Shown here piece after piece: positions 1 to 7,451 of a stretch of 15,633 bases of DNA. Positions within the stretch are counted from its first letter, which is position 1. Each line of letters begins with the position of its first letter. The notes below the pieces were generated by a model. The model worked only from the letters and a program-made list of their open reading frames with translations. It ran no database searches and was not told the origin of the DNA. The stretch covers positions 1 through 15,633 of the forward strand of contig CALHGI010000049.1 in assembly GCA_938029995.1 (NCBI GenBank), given 5' to 3'. A program made the translations under genes and the position numbers. This DNA comes from an uncultured cyanobacterium (GTDB lineage: Bacteria; Cyanobacteriota; Cyanobacteriia; Phormidesmidales; Phormidesmidaceae).

Positions 1-1155
1 GCCGAAAATCAGGGCCATGACCACCGTGGTGCCCATGCGATCGCGCGCCTGCCGCTGCGCCTGATCATTGTGCTGGGAAATATTATCATTGGCCGCGCAA
101 ATGGCCTGTTCCATGGCCATGGCCACGGTTTCTGGATCGTGGATGGGCTGATCTTCTAACCATTCCAGTAGGGGCAGAAGCTCCTGTTCAATGGTTGCGA
201 TCGCAAGCTGACTGGCCACATCGCCACCATCGTGGCCCCCAATGCCGTCACACACCAATAGCAGCAGGGGCGGCCGATGCTTCGAATTCGCCTTCGGTCC
301 CAGAATATGGGTTTGGATGCTACCACTACTGGGGGAACAAGCATCTTCATTGCGTTTACGGCTAGGCCCCCGATCGGTCACCACCGATAGGCCATATTCC
401 ACCCGATAACCCGCCGCCGCCGCCGCAATCGCCTGATCTAAACAGACCAACAGCACCTCTGGGGTGGTAATGTCCCCCTCAATCAAGTAGTTACACAGAC
501 CGTCCAAAAAATCCCGAATGGATGGCTGGGCCTGGGGGATTAACGTTTGCCAAGAAGCCCCCAAATTTCGGAGGGTGAATGGCTGGGAATCGTGGGACAG
601 CTCCAGCAACCGCACCAGGGAAGCATGGACCCGCAAGTTACTGCCCAACAGCAAACTACTCGCCACCTGCTGCTCAATAAAATCGGGCCATAACCCGGCC
701 ACTTGCCACAGCCAGCTGAGCTGCCTGAGCGGTGAGGCCGTTGACCAAATCTCTGTCAGGGCAGGCAATAGGCTAGGCGTAGCATCGCCCGGAGCAGTAG
801 CAATGGCGGCGGCATCCAGCAGCAGCATGCCACCATCCCCAGCCCCTTGATTGAGAAGGGCATAGGGCTGCGGCACATGGAGGCTAGACGGGGCCAGCAT
901 TAAGTAGGGCCACACATGGGCCGGCACCGGATCGGGGGAAGCGGGCGGGGACCCCGGCTCCGTATCCAGCACTATGCGCTGATGCTGCCAAACATAGCGG
1001 GGGTCTAACTTTTCGGGTCCCAAGGCCCCTGGTTCCAAGGACCCTTGTCCCACCACCCATAGGTAGTGATGGGGCACGAAAGTCTGGCAGGAGGCACAAT
1101 TTTCAGTGCCTACCGGATTACTGGCCTGACATTCGGGGTTTGGACACTTAATCAC
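1..1155 (-). CDS. PP2C-family protein phosphatase with N-terminal zinc ribbon (3' end outside window)
   Basis: Probable metal-dependent Ser/Thr protein phosphatase, cytoplasmic. The frame is open for 385 codons from a GTG at 1153-1155 to the window edge with no stop, so the C-terminus is missing. Residues 4-23 hold four cysteines (C4, C9, C20, C23) spaced like a zinc ribbon. Residues about 30-250 are a region I do not recognise. The PP2C domain starts near residue 255: TDRG then RNEDA (E270, D271), followed by [12 protein letters not shown] with metal-binding D303, and MGTTVV at the edge. The start is chosen because GTG is the only candidate directly before the zinc ribbon; it overlaps the ndhM stop by 8 bp, suggesting translational coupling and a shared transcript. 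The family assignment is firm; the substrate is unknown. Such phosphatases usually oppose Hanks-type kinases, but none is visible here. Confidence 0.9.
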   Translation of the reverse strand, partial: MIKCPNPECQASNPVGTENCASCQTFVPHHYLWVVGQGSLEPGALGPEKLDPRYVWQHQRIVLDTEPGSPPASPDPVPAHVWPYLMLAPSSLHVPQPYALLNQGAGDGGMLLLDAAAIATAPGDATPSLLPALTEIWSTASPLRQLSWLWQVAGLWPDFIEQQVASSLLLGSNLRVHASLVRLLELSHDSQPFTLRNLGASWQTLIPQAQPSIRDFLDGLCNYLIEGDITTPEVLLVCLDQAIAAAAAGYRVEYGLSVVTDRGPSRKRNEDACSPSSGSIQTHILGPKANSKHRPPLLLLVCDGIGGHDGGDVASQLAIATIEQELLPLLEWLEDQPIHDPETVAMAMEQAICAANDNISQHNDQAQRQARDRMGTTVVMALIFG

Positions 1156-1489
1156 TCTCGGATACCACGCGGGGTAGGCCCATACTATAGTTAAGCACCC
1201 GACTGCGGAGGTTATAGCTAATCTGACCTGACTGTAGAAGCGTTCTGACAAAATGCTCTAGATCAGACCCGATCCGGCGCAGGTTGTAATCAGTCAAGGC
1301 TTCGCCAGCGGCAGCATCAACTAACCGGTCAAACTCCCCATAGACTTGCTGGAGAGCCTCATCGGACCAATTAAACTCGTTATCAGGATCAACATCTAAG
1401 GTGAGTTGGCTCTCGCTGGGCACAAGCTCGTTCTTCTCAATGTCTCCCGCAAAAATATGAATATGGCGTGTGGTGGACTTGAGCAGCAT
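1148..1489 (-). CDS. ndhM: NAD(P)H-quinone oxidoreductase subunit M
   Basis: Small subunit of the oxygenic-phototroph-specific part of the thylakoid NDH-1 complex, which drives cyclic electron flow, respiration and CO2 uptake. The 113-aa length is normal for NdhM. I recognise the family from the blocks [13 protein letters not shown] (about residues 29-41), [18 protein letters not shown] (about 65-82) and [16 protein letters not shown] near the C-terminus. There is no membrane segment, as expected for this peripheral subunit. The ATG at 1487-1489 begins the conserved STTRH segment. Downstream the PP2C phosphatase gene overlaps its stop by 8 bp. Upstream, 156 bp separate it from a divergent phosphatase-like gene. 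NdhM is confined to cyanobacteria and plastids, so this gene is the clearest taxonomic marker in the window. Confidence 0.95.
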   Translation of the reverse strand: MLLKSTTRHIHIFAGDIEKNELVPSESQLTLDVDPDNEFNWSDEALQQVYGEFDRLVDAAAGEALTDYNLRRIGSDLEHFVRTLLQSGQISYNLRSRVLNYSMGLPRVVSESD

Positions 1490-1520
1490 GGATTGGTTGC
1501 ATATTTTGTAAGACGCCTAC

Positions 1521-1526
1521 ATTGTA
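1521..1526 (-). promoter_or_regulatory. Candidate -10 element for ndhM
   Basis: Minus-strand TACAAT (five of six bases of the bacterial -10 consensus) lies 31 bp before the ndhM start codon. I find no good -35 hexamer at 16-18 bp. The rest of the 156-bp divergent gap (1490-1645) shows no clear terminator or operator. This is a motif match only. Confidence 0.25.
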
Positions 1527-1645
1527 AACGTTCAGCCGCAAACGCTTCGTAGGACACTTGTGAGCTTTGCCCCCAGTTCACATATTGACGTTAACCGCGC
1601 CCATACTTCGATCGTATTACACACGCCGCTTAGACGGCCCCGGAC

Positions 1646-2320
1646 ATGACAAACTACCTCAAGCTATGGCTGATACGCCATGGGGAATCCCTAGGGAATA
1701 TGGAGGGGCGCTTAGAGGGGCAAATGTCCACGCCCCTATCGCCCCAAGGGCAATGGCAGTCGCAGCAGCTAGCCGCCTACCTACACCACCAAGGCCCACC
1801 CACGGCACTCTATAGCAGCCCCCTACGGCGGGCGGTTGAAACAGCACACTATTTAACAACCGGTCAGCCCCCAACGCTAGTAGCGGATATTCAGGAGCTA
1901 CACCAGGGAATTTTTCAAGGGCTCACCTGGGCCGAGGCTAGCCAACGTCATCCTGAAATTTGCGCGGCCCTCACCCAGTCCCTAGAGTATCAGCCAGTTC
2001 CTGGGGCAGAAACCCCCACGGCAGCTCACCAACGGGCCACGGACTGGTATCAAACACTCTGGCAGCGCCATGCCCCTGGGGATATGGTGTGGATGGTGAC
2101 CCACGGGGGGTTTATGCAGCAGCTGATTAGGGTTATTTTGGGCTGCGATCGCACCTGGCAGATTCCCATTCGCCACACCGCCCTGTTCGAGTTTTGGCTA
2201 CTCAACCCCATCCAAACCCACAGCAGCCACCATAATCCAGAATATTGGAAGATTTTAAAATTTAACGAAACCCCCCACCTAAAAACTCCATGGGGTAGCT
2301 CCGCCAGGTCAACAGACTAG
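1646..2320 (+). CDS. Histidine phosphatase family protein (phosphoglycerate mutase-like)
   Basis: 224-aa member of the histidine phosphatase superfamily, probably cytoplasmic. The catalytic phospho-histidine motif is RHGE at residues 11-14 (H12), followed by the family block around PLSPQGQWQSQQLA (30-43). SSPLRRAVETA (57-67) supplies the second conserved Arg. E84 in the IQELHQG segment fits the acid/base position, and VTHGG (151-155, H153) is the second catalytic His. All four elements are present, so it should be an active phosphatase or mutase. The dPGM-type glycolytic mutase is longer than this branch, so a broad-specificity phosphatase or an alpha-ribazole phosphatase-like activity is as likely as a mutase. 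ATG at 1646 is close to the first conserved residue. It diverges from ndhM. The last 40 or so residues look unconserved. Confidence 0.88.
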   Translation: MTNYLKLWLIRHGESLGNMEGRLEGQMSTPLSPQGQWQSQQLAAYLHHQGPPTALYSSPLRRAVETAHYLTTGQPPTLVADIQELHQGIFQGLTWAEASQRHPEICAALTQSLEYQPVPGAETPTAAHQRATDWYQTLWQRHAPGDMVWMVTHGGFMQQLIRVILGCDRTWQIPIRHTALFEFWLLNPIQTHSSHHNPEYWKILKFNETPHLKTPWGSSARSTD

Positions 2321-2647
2321 AGAGGCTGGCCCCCAGGCTCCGTCTGGCCCATAACATTCAGGTGAAAACTCTACATCTTTCGCCACAAAAAACAAACGTG
2401 TTGTGTCCGGAGAATAGCCAAAGAGCGATGGATTTTACTAAACAGGTAGGGGAGGCCGGGTGCTGAATAAACAACTAGGCATCGTTAAAAATACGGAACT
2501 TGTAACACTGATTAAAGGTCATGGCTTTTTTGCGGTAACCTTAATTCCCATACGTTGGAACATCCTGGATGACCAAATGTCAGGGTTAATCGGGTAACCT
2601 ACCTTTCTTGGGATGATTGCAGCCATAGTCTCGTGGAGACTGTTTTC
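2321..2647 (+). other. Gene-free stretch upstream of the membrane-protein gene
   Basis: No open frame of interest. The octamer GGTAACCT occurs twice, around 2534-2541 and 2593-2600, and is partly self-complementary (GGTAACC). I could not find a convincing -35/-10 pair or a terminator with a T-run. It must hold the end of the phosphatase transcript and probably the promoter of the gene at 2648. Confidence 0.3.
2635..2638 (+). promoter_or_regulatory. Shine-Dalgarno GGAG for the gene at 2648
   Basis: GGAG placed nine bases before the ATG at 2648. It decides between this ATG and the in-frame GTG at 2633, whose codon would overlap the start of the site. Confidence 0.55.
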
Positions 2648-3541
2648 ATGTCTACAACTACACTCACCGATGTTAACGACGTTTTTGGGCAAGCCCAAGA
2701 CGGTAGTGTCGCGGCCATAATTCAAATTCTTAACGAGCGGCTAGCGGATAACGGAATTCGTACTCGGGCTGTCTTTGCCGATAATGTGCTTCAGCTACTG
2801 TGCGAAGCCCCCACCCAGGAACAGCTGGAAAAATCAGTGGTGGTGGAATCCATTCGCAAAATCCTAGAAGCCATCTCCCCAAGGCGAATACGACGGGTCA
2901 ACATCAATAGCCGTTTGGTCCAAGAACAGCAATTACTCTGGTTTGAAGAAGTCAACCGCGATCCAGAACACCATCTGTTGTGGGCGGAAATGATCACCCT
3001 CAAGCAACCCCACTGGGTGAAACGGATAGTCCGTGACTTTAGACGCCCTAAATTGCGGGGTACGATGCCTGCGGGCTCATCTAAATCTGACCTACGTCAG
3101 CGCAAATCATTGCTCAGTGGCATCATTGGTAGCCTATCCATTGCCCTACTCGTTTTAGGAGTGGGTATTTGGGCCTACAAGCAGCGGTTTGCCCCGTCCC
3201 TTGCGTCTTCTAGCGCCAGCACCCCTAGCCTGTCAGACCAGCAGACCACACCGGAGCAGGCCTCCCTAGACCAAACCGGAGCCGATCAACTCCCCCTACC
3301 CGAATCCTATGATTCCTTTGCCCGCGCCGTTCGCATTGCGGAACAGGCAGCCAAGGATGGAGCGGTGGCCAAAACATCGGCCAACTGGCTATCCCTGGCG
3401 GCTCGCTGGCAGCAGGCCTCGGATTTGATGGCGGAGGTACCCGCCTCGGACGAACGCTATCAAATTGCCCAAGATCGGGTAAATGCCTACCGTTCAAACA
3501 GCGAGAGCCTATTGCAAAAAGCTCGCCAAATAGAGGATTAA
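2648..3541 (+). CDS. Single-pass membrane protein of unknown function, cyanobacterial type
   Basis: 297-aa protein that I do not recognise beyond its general resemblance to cyanobacterial conserved proteins. Residues about 10-130 are a soluble region with a helix rich in I/L and E (VESIRKILEAISPRRIRRVNI) and a LLWFEEVNRDPEHHLLW segment. Residues 135-153 are basic. A single hydrophobic helix spans about 155-177 (LLSGIIGSLSIALLVLGVG). A Ser/Thr/Gln-rich spacer follows, then a helical C-terminal part (about 218-297) with ARWQQASDLMAEVPASDERY, resembling the helix-pair repeats that end many cyanobacterial envelope proteins. By the positive-inside rule the N-terminus is cytoplasmic. Start: ATG at 2648 has GGAG at 2635-2638, nine bases upstream; a GTG at 2633 in frame would overlap that site and is less likely. 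It ends 27 bp from the convergent herA stop. Confidence 0.8.
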   Translation: MSTTTLTDVNDVFGQAQDGSVAAIIQILNERLADNGIRTRAVFADNVLQLLCEAPTQEQLEKSVVVESIRKILEAISPRRIRRVNINSRLVQEQQLLWFEEVNRDPEHHLLWAEMITLKQPHWVKRIVRDFRRPKLRGTMPAGSSKSDLRQRKSLLSGIIGSLSIALLVLGVGIWAYKQRFAPSLASSSASTPSLSDQQTTPEQASLDQTGADQLPLPESYDSFARAVRIAEQAAKDGAVAKTSANWLSLAARWQQASDLMAEVPASDERYQIAQDRVNAYRSNSESLLQKARQIED

Positions 3542-3568
3542 CCCCAAGCTATCCGTTAGTGACAGCCG

Positions 3569-5254
3569 TTATTCAATACTCACACCGTTAAAGGTGGTGG
3601 ACGTTGGCTTAGGGGCCACCGGCGCATCCTTAATTTGTTGGGTGCGCAGCCGATGCTTTTGAAAGTAGCCTTGCCATGCTTGGGGTGCGTTGAGGGTCTC
3701 CCCACCGTGGGTGGTCAGTCGCTGACGCACTTGGCAAAGCACCGGAGTGTTGACGCAGGCCCCCGAAATAATCACCTGCCCCTTAGTCAGGGCCGGTAGC
3801 TCCTTCAGCAGATCTCGACCGGCAGCTTCTACACCGTACTTAAGACTCTCCTGGTCCACCGGGTTCACAATGCGCATGAGAAACTGGCTCATGCATTGGG
3901 ACAGGACATCGGAGTCCAGCTTGCCCGGCCGCTGGGTAATCAAACCCACCCCCAGGCCAAACTTTCGTCCTTCACTGAGGATGGTCCGCAGCACCGCCTT
4001 ACAACGGGAGGGTTCCTTGGCTGGGGCAAACCGGTGGGCTTCTTCCACCAGCACAAACACAGGAAAGGGCAGATAGTTTTCATCTCCTGCTTCAATTTTG
4101 TCGCGGGCCGTATTGATGCGGGCATGGTAACTCTGGCGCAGCACCGCCGCGCAGATCACCTGCTGCTCTTCCTGGCTAATTTCGTTCATCTGCAACACGG
4201 TGACCTGCCCTGGCTCAAACAGATCCCGGGGGGCCATATGATTTACCTGGTGAAAGTAGGGGGAGCGGGCCAAACGATCCAGCTTCCATTCCAAAGCTGG
4301 GGCCGACGACCCTACCTTGTCATTACCTTCGTCATCAGCGGTGGTGTCCGCTTCGTACACCGCTGCGATCAGGTCGTTGACATTCCACCGATAGTCCCCC
4401 CGCTTGTGTTTACCCAAAATGGTAAATGCCTTATTGAGAATGGACTGCTGCCGGTCGCTCATCTCCGGCAGTAGGGTCAAAATGTCGTAATAGTCCAAGG
4501 AGGACATGCGAATTTGAATGTCGTCGGGGGTGAGAATTTGCACCTTGGGGGCATAACCATCACTGGCCTGAAAAGCCGCATGGCCACGCATTTCTGCCAG
4601 GGTGTTGTACTCGCCGTGGGGGTCAAAGATCAAGACCGCAGCCCGATTATAGGGTTGCAAAAATTCCTCAATCAGCACCCCCGCCGTATAGCTTTTACCG
4701 GACCCCGTACCGGCCAAAATAGCCATGTGAGTACTGACAATTTCTTTGACATCGAGGGCGACGGGCACAGCCCCCCCGGCCCGCAGCAACAGGGACCCAA
4801 TTTGGGCAGAGCCCACCTCCCCTGGCTGCTTTTTGTTCACCACCTGCTGTAGGCGGCCGTCGGCCACAATACAAACCTTGGCCCCTGGGGTGGGGGTAAT
4901 GCGAGGGTTAATAAACCCTAGGGCTGGGTGGAAGTAGCCAATGACATCCACCGTGACTTCATAAATTTCTGGATTGGGATAGGCAAACCCGATCAACGAG
5001 GCGATGGTGTCGGGGCTAATTTGGGTATCGGCAAAAAGTCGGTCGGGCAAATGATCGATTAGTCGCCGGTCAGAAATCTTGCCTAGAATTTCCCAGGTCC
5101 CAGAGCTGTCATTGGGGGCAGCGATTTCATAAAATACGAACTCGCCAATTTTGACCTGGTGATTATCGGCAGTAATGAAAAGATATTGGTTACCATCTTC
5201 GCCGGGACCTTTGACGGTTCCGATGACCGGGTTTGATTGGGCCAGTGAGGTCAT
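3569..5254 (-). CDS. herA: HerA-like hexameric DNA-translocating ATPase (DUF87)
   Basis: 561-aa HerA/FtsK-superfamily ATPase. Residues about 1-150 fit the N-terminal HAS-barrel seen in HerA. Walker A is GTGSGKS at 182-188, followed by the family-typical IFDPHGEY at 209-216. Walker B is VFVLVEEAHRFAP at 399-411. The C-terminal RecA half contains LSEGRKFGLGVGLITQRPG (426-444, sensor Gln441) and the conserved RIVNPVDQESL. All catalytic motifs are intact. In archaea and some bacteria HerA pairs with the nuclease NurA in DNA end resection, and HerA-like ATPases also partner with SIR2 or other effectors in phage defence; no NurA, SIR2 or nuclease gene lies next to it here. The 340-bp leader is unusually rich in repeats. 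The symbol follows family membership; the partner and role in this organism are unknown. Confidence 0.85.
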   Translation of the reverse strand: MTSLAQSNPVIGTVKGPGEDGNQYLFITADNHQVKIGEFVFYEIAAPNDSSGTWEILGKISDRRLIDHLPDRLFADTQISPDTIASLIGFAYPNPEIYEVTVDVIGYFHPALGFINPRITPTPGAKVCIVADGRLQQVVNKKQPGEVGSAQIGSLLLRAGGAVPVALDVKEIVSTHMAILAGTGSGKSYTAGVLIEEFLQPYNRAAVLIFDPHGEYNTLAEMRGHAAFQASDGYAPKVQILTPDDIQIRMSSLDYYDILTLLPEMSDRQQSILNKAFTILGKHKRGDYRWNVNDLIAAVYEADTTADDEGNDKVGSSAPALEWKLDRLARSPYFHQVNHMAPRDLFEPGQVTVLQMNEISQEEQQVICAAVLRQSYHARINTARDKIEAGDENYLPFPVFVLVEEAHRFAPAKEPSRCKAVLRTILSEGRKFGLGVGLITQRPGKLDSDVLSQCMSQFLMRIVNPVDQESLKYGVEAAGRDLLKELPALTKGQVIISGACVNTPVLCQVRQRLTTHGGETLNAPQAWQGYFQKHRLRTQQIKDAPVAPKPTSTTFNGVSIE

Positions 5255-5302
5255 AGGGGTGCGATCGCATCAGCGTTAGCCATGAACTAGCCAACATCCA
5301 TC

Positions 5303-5332
5303 ACTATAGTAAACATGTATTGCTTACAGCAA
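5303..5332 (-). promoter_or_regulatory. Candidate herA promoter
   Basis: On the minus strand TATAGT (5303-5308, five of six bases of the -10 consensus) lies about 49 bp before the herA ATG, with TTGCTG (5327-5332) as a poor -35 at an 18-bp spacing. Transcription would begin near 5296. The repeat cluster at 5327-5378 covers the -35 and the region just upstream, where an activator or repressor would bind. Confidence 0.35.
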
Positions 5333-5378
5333 TCTTCTTAAAGATTGATCGCTATCAGCAATCTTAAATACTGATAGC
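5327..5378. repeat. Cluster of direct and inverted repeats upstream of herA
   Basis: CAGCAATCTT occurs at 5327-5336 and again at 5356-5365, 29 bp apart. Between them AAGATTG (5341-5347) is the reverse complement of CAATCTT, so AATCTT/AAGATT form a 6-bp hairpin with a 4-nt loop (5331-5346). GCTATCAG (5351-5358) and CTGATAGC (5371-5378) are perfect 8-bp inverted arms around a 12-nt centre containing the second direct repeat. The arrangement resembles a multi-site operator overlapping the herA promoter. It could instead be a transcribed hairpin pair. Confidence 0.6.
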
Positions 5379-5487
5379 TAAACCGATCGCCACAAAACGG
5401 TCTGATAGTTTTGACTAAAAAGTTCCCCCACTTTTTTCAACGTCCGCAGTAGCATCCTGAAAAGTTCTGCAAACCTTGGTAAGAAAG

Positions 5488-5544
5488 GGAGAACGGCATC
5501 GAAACAATGCTTCAAATAGAAGTCCGCACGATGACACGTTCTCC
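5488..5544. repeat. 57-nt imperfect inverted repeat after queA
   Basis: GGAGAACG (5488-5495) pairs with CGTTCTCC (5537-5544); inside, CATCG (5497-5501) pairs with CGATG (5529-5533) across a 1/3-nt internal loop, and CTTC/GAAG (5510-5513/5519-5522) can close a 5-nt loop. Read on the minus strand it follows the queA stop by about 50 nt and is trailed by CTTTCTTACC, so it may be an imperfect terminator or an mRNA 3'-end stabiliser for queA. The run of T is weak. Confidence 0.45.
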
Positions 5545-5593
5545 ATGGGGGACATGGAAAATGACGAATATACCAGGGCTGAGTTCCCTAGTA

Positions 5594-6718
5594 TTATTCA
5601 CGGGCATCCGGCAAAATCACCATGGCATCACCAAAAGAATAAAACCGATAGGCTTGATTAATCGCCATTTGATAAAGCTCCATCAAACGCCGACGCCCCA
5701 CGAGGGCACTCACCAGCATCAGCAGGCTAGAGCCCGGTAGGTGAAAATTAGTGATTAAACCATCCACTACTTTCCATCGATAACCAGGGTAAATAAATAA
5801 ATTGACAGGACCTTGATACGCCTTCAGCTCCCCCTCTTGGGTAGCCACGCCCTCCAGGGTGCGGATGGAGGTCGTACCCACGGCAAAAACATGGTTGCCC
5901 CGGGCCTTTGTTTCCTGAATTAAATCCACCGTTTTTTGAGGCAAATCGACCCACTCAGCATGCATTTGATGGTCCTTAATGGCCGCAGCTTCCACGGGGC
6001 GAAAGGTCCCCAACCCCACATGGAGGGTGACCTCAGCCCGCTGGATGCCCCGTTGTTCCAATTCACGGAATACCGCTGGGGTAAAGTGCAACCCAGCGGT
6101 GGGTGCTGCCACCGCACCGGGATGTTGGGCATAGATGGTTTGATACTGGTCGGGTTCTGCCCGGGAATGCTGAATGTAGGGGGGCAAAGGAACTTCCCCA
6201 AAGGATTCCATGAGCTGCTCTACGGGTGTATCTGTGGTGGACTCAAAGGTGACTAGTCGACCGCCAGTGGTGCGATCGCAGGAATCCACACGGGCCTTAA
6301 ACAAAGGCTGATCCACATCTGGACCAAAATGAATCCAACTCCCCGGCTTTAAACGTCGTCCTGGCTTAACCAGAGCCAGCCATTGGGGTGGACGAGGCTC
6401 TAGTAATAAAACTTCAACCTTTGCCCCACTCGGTTTATATCCATACATTCGAGCCGGAATGACTCGCGTATTATTAATGATAAGTAGATCTCCAGCACCC
6501 AGAAACTTAGGCAAGTCTCTAAAATGAACATGTTCGTGTTCGTTTCTAGAGGAAACAACCATCAATCGAGACTGATCTCGAGGGTTGGCTGGCTCCTGGG
6601 CAATCAAAGCAGCGGGTAAATCATATTGATAAGCCGCTAAGGAATAATCGCCATGCGTCTGATGTTGATTAGTGGAATCGTAGCTATGGGGCTGCGGACG
6701 GTCACTTGATTGGGACAT
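5594..6718 (-). CDS. queA: S-adenosylmethionine:tRNA ribosyltransferase-isomerase
   Basis: QueA transfers and isomerises the ribosyl part of S-adenosylmethionine onto preQ1-tRNA to make epoxyqueuosine in the wobble position of GUN-anticodon tRNAs; cytoplasmic. Family blocks are all present: YDLPAALIAQEPANPRDQSRLM (about residues 32-53), GDLLIINNTRVIPAR (76-90), GEVPLPPYI (174-182), AAPTAGLHFT (204-213), HVGLGTFRPV (233-242), VGTTSIRTLE (280-289) and ITNFHLPGSSLLMLVSAL (322-339). The 374-aa length exceeds the usual 340-356 because of an extra 25-30 polar residues before the first conserved block; ATG at 6716-6718 is the only ATG before that block, so the true start may be a non-ATG codon nearer the domain. 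It stands alone: no tgt, queG or preQ1 synthesis gene is nearby, and I saw no preQ1 riboswitch in the leader. Confidence 0.96.
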   Translation of the reverse strand: MSQSSDRPQPHSYDSTNQHQTHGDYSLAAYQYDLPAALIAQEPANPRDQSRLMVVSSRNEHEHVHFRDLPKFLGAGDLLIINNTRVIPARMYGYKPSGAKVEVLLLEPRPPQWLALVKPGRRLKPGSWIHFGPDVDQPLFKARVDSCDRTTGGRLVTFESTTDTPVEQLMESFGEVPLPPYIQHSRAEPDQYQTIYAQHPGAVAAPTAGLHFTPAVFRELEQRGIQRAEVTLHVGLGTFRPVEAAAIKDHQMHAEWVDLPQKTVDLIQETKARGNHVFAVGTTSIRTLEGVATQEGELKAYQGPVNLFIYPGYRWKVVDGLITNFHLPGSSLLMLVSALVGRRRLMELYQMAINQAYRFYSFGDAMVILPDARE

Positions 6719-7001
6719 GGAACAAAGAAACAGCGGGACAATTACCGTTGATTTTTTGATAAAGGGGTCTGGTCAGTCTTACCCAGTCGATGGATTTAAT
6801 GCCAGACTGTTAATGAATTAGTGGCATGTTCTATAGATCGGCTGTCGGCACACTTGCCTTTGCTAATTGAGGGGCTCAACCTACTTATCAAATTTGTGAT
6901 TGGTTCAGCATCTAACATATTGTCTGACGTGTGGGTTTACACCCAAGCTGAGCATCCCCCCATAATTAAAACGATCTAGACTGTAGCACTGCGTTATACC
7001 T

Positions 7002-7391
7002 ATGGATTACGTTTACTATCTATCCAATGCCAGTCTTGTTCTGCGGGTTGTTGAACGGCTACATCGCCTAACTCAACTACCACTAGAGTTTGTCAGTGTG
7101 ATCCATCGCATCGATGGCTGGATTGTTCGGATCAGACTCCATGAAAGCGTTGCTGCTGACACTGCGTCCAATTTTCAAGCTTTTCTAGATGAAGTAGGCG
7201 GTCGCTCCACCCCCGGCTATCGGATTCGCATGGCCCTATGGGGCCTCGAAACAGGCCAAACCCCCGTGGATGTGATGCGTCGCTACCAAGTGGCCGTCGT
7301 TTCCCACGGCAAGCCAGACAGTTACGAAATAGAAGAGTTTCGCAAGCAATTTGTGGAAGGATTAGGATACTGTCCCGAAACGTTGGCTTAG
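7002..7391 (+). CDS. Small conserved-looking protein of unknown function
   Basis: 129-aa soluble protein that I do not assign to a named family. It begins MDYVYYLSNASLVLRVVERLHRL, then has a beta-rich core (LEFVSVIHRIDGWIVRIRLHE) and a segment around GGRSTPGYRIRMALWGLETG. It ends IEEFRKQFVEGLGYCPETLA. There is no signal peptide, membrane helix or metal motif. Alternating strand and helix patterns suggest a compact ACT- or ferredoxin-like alpha/beta fold, but that is only an inference. ATG at 7002 follows a 283-bp gap shared with divergent queA. The last codons and the TAG stop form the first unit of an 18-bp tandem duplication. Codon use and composition match the neighbours. Confidence 0.75.
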   Translation: MDYVYYLSNASLVLRVVERLHRLTQLPLEFVSVIHRIDGWIVRIRLHESVAADTASNFQAFLDEVGGRSTPGYRIRMALWGLETGQTPVDVMRRYQVAVVSHGKPDSYEIEEFRKQFVEGLGYCPETLA

Positions 7392-7411
7392 GACGAAACG
7401 TTGGCTTAGGG
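7376..7411 (+). repeat. 18-bp tandem duplication spanning a stop codon
   Basis: The unit beginning CGAAACGTTGGCTTAGG occurs at 7376 and again at 7394; the two copies differ only in the 18th base (A then G). Unit one encodes the last residues ETLA and the TAG stop of the gene at 7002; unit two is wholly downstream and in the same frame, repeating the stop. Confidence 0.9.
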
Positions 7412-7451
7412 CATCGTGAATGGGTCAGACGACCAGGGCATGGCCCCAGGC

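Noticed and set aside
884..1099. 71-codon minus-strand frame in the phosphatase region
   Set aside because: It is in another frame of the PP2C gene, whose zinc ribbon and DGIGGH motifs lie in a single frame open from 1155 to the window edge.
3896..4474. 192-codon plus-strand open frame opposite herA
   Set aside because: It lies wholly inside herA, whose Walker motifs are on the minus strand; its translation shows no domain or coding pattern.
5255..5593. Mobile-element remnant (MITE) suspected from the inverted repeats
   Set aside because: The arms do not bound a common element, no target-site duplication is seen, and the repeats fit promoter-proximal sites better.
5476..5740. Two short plus-strand frames across the queA 3' end
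   Set aside because: They overlap the conserved end of queA and the inverted repeat, and their translations look like shadow sequence.
6767..6807. GTCTGG/CCAGAC inverted arms upstream of queA as a riboswitch
   Set aside because: Only 6 bp of pairing around a 29-nt interior and no preQ1-riboswitch-like pseudoknot pattern; consistent with chance.
7421..7451. GGGC-ATG-GCCC as a terminator between convergent genes
   Set aside because: A 4-bp stem with no T-run is too weak to call.
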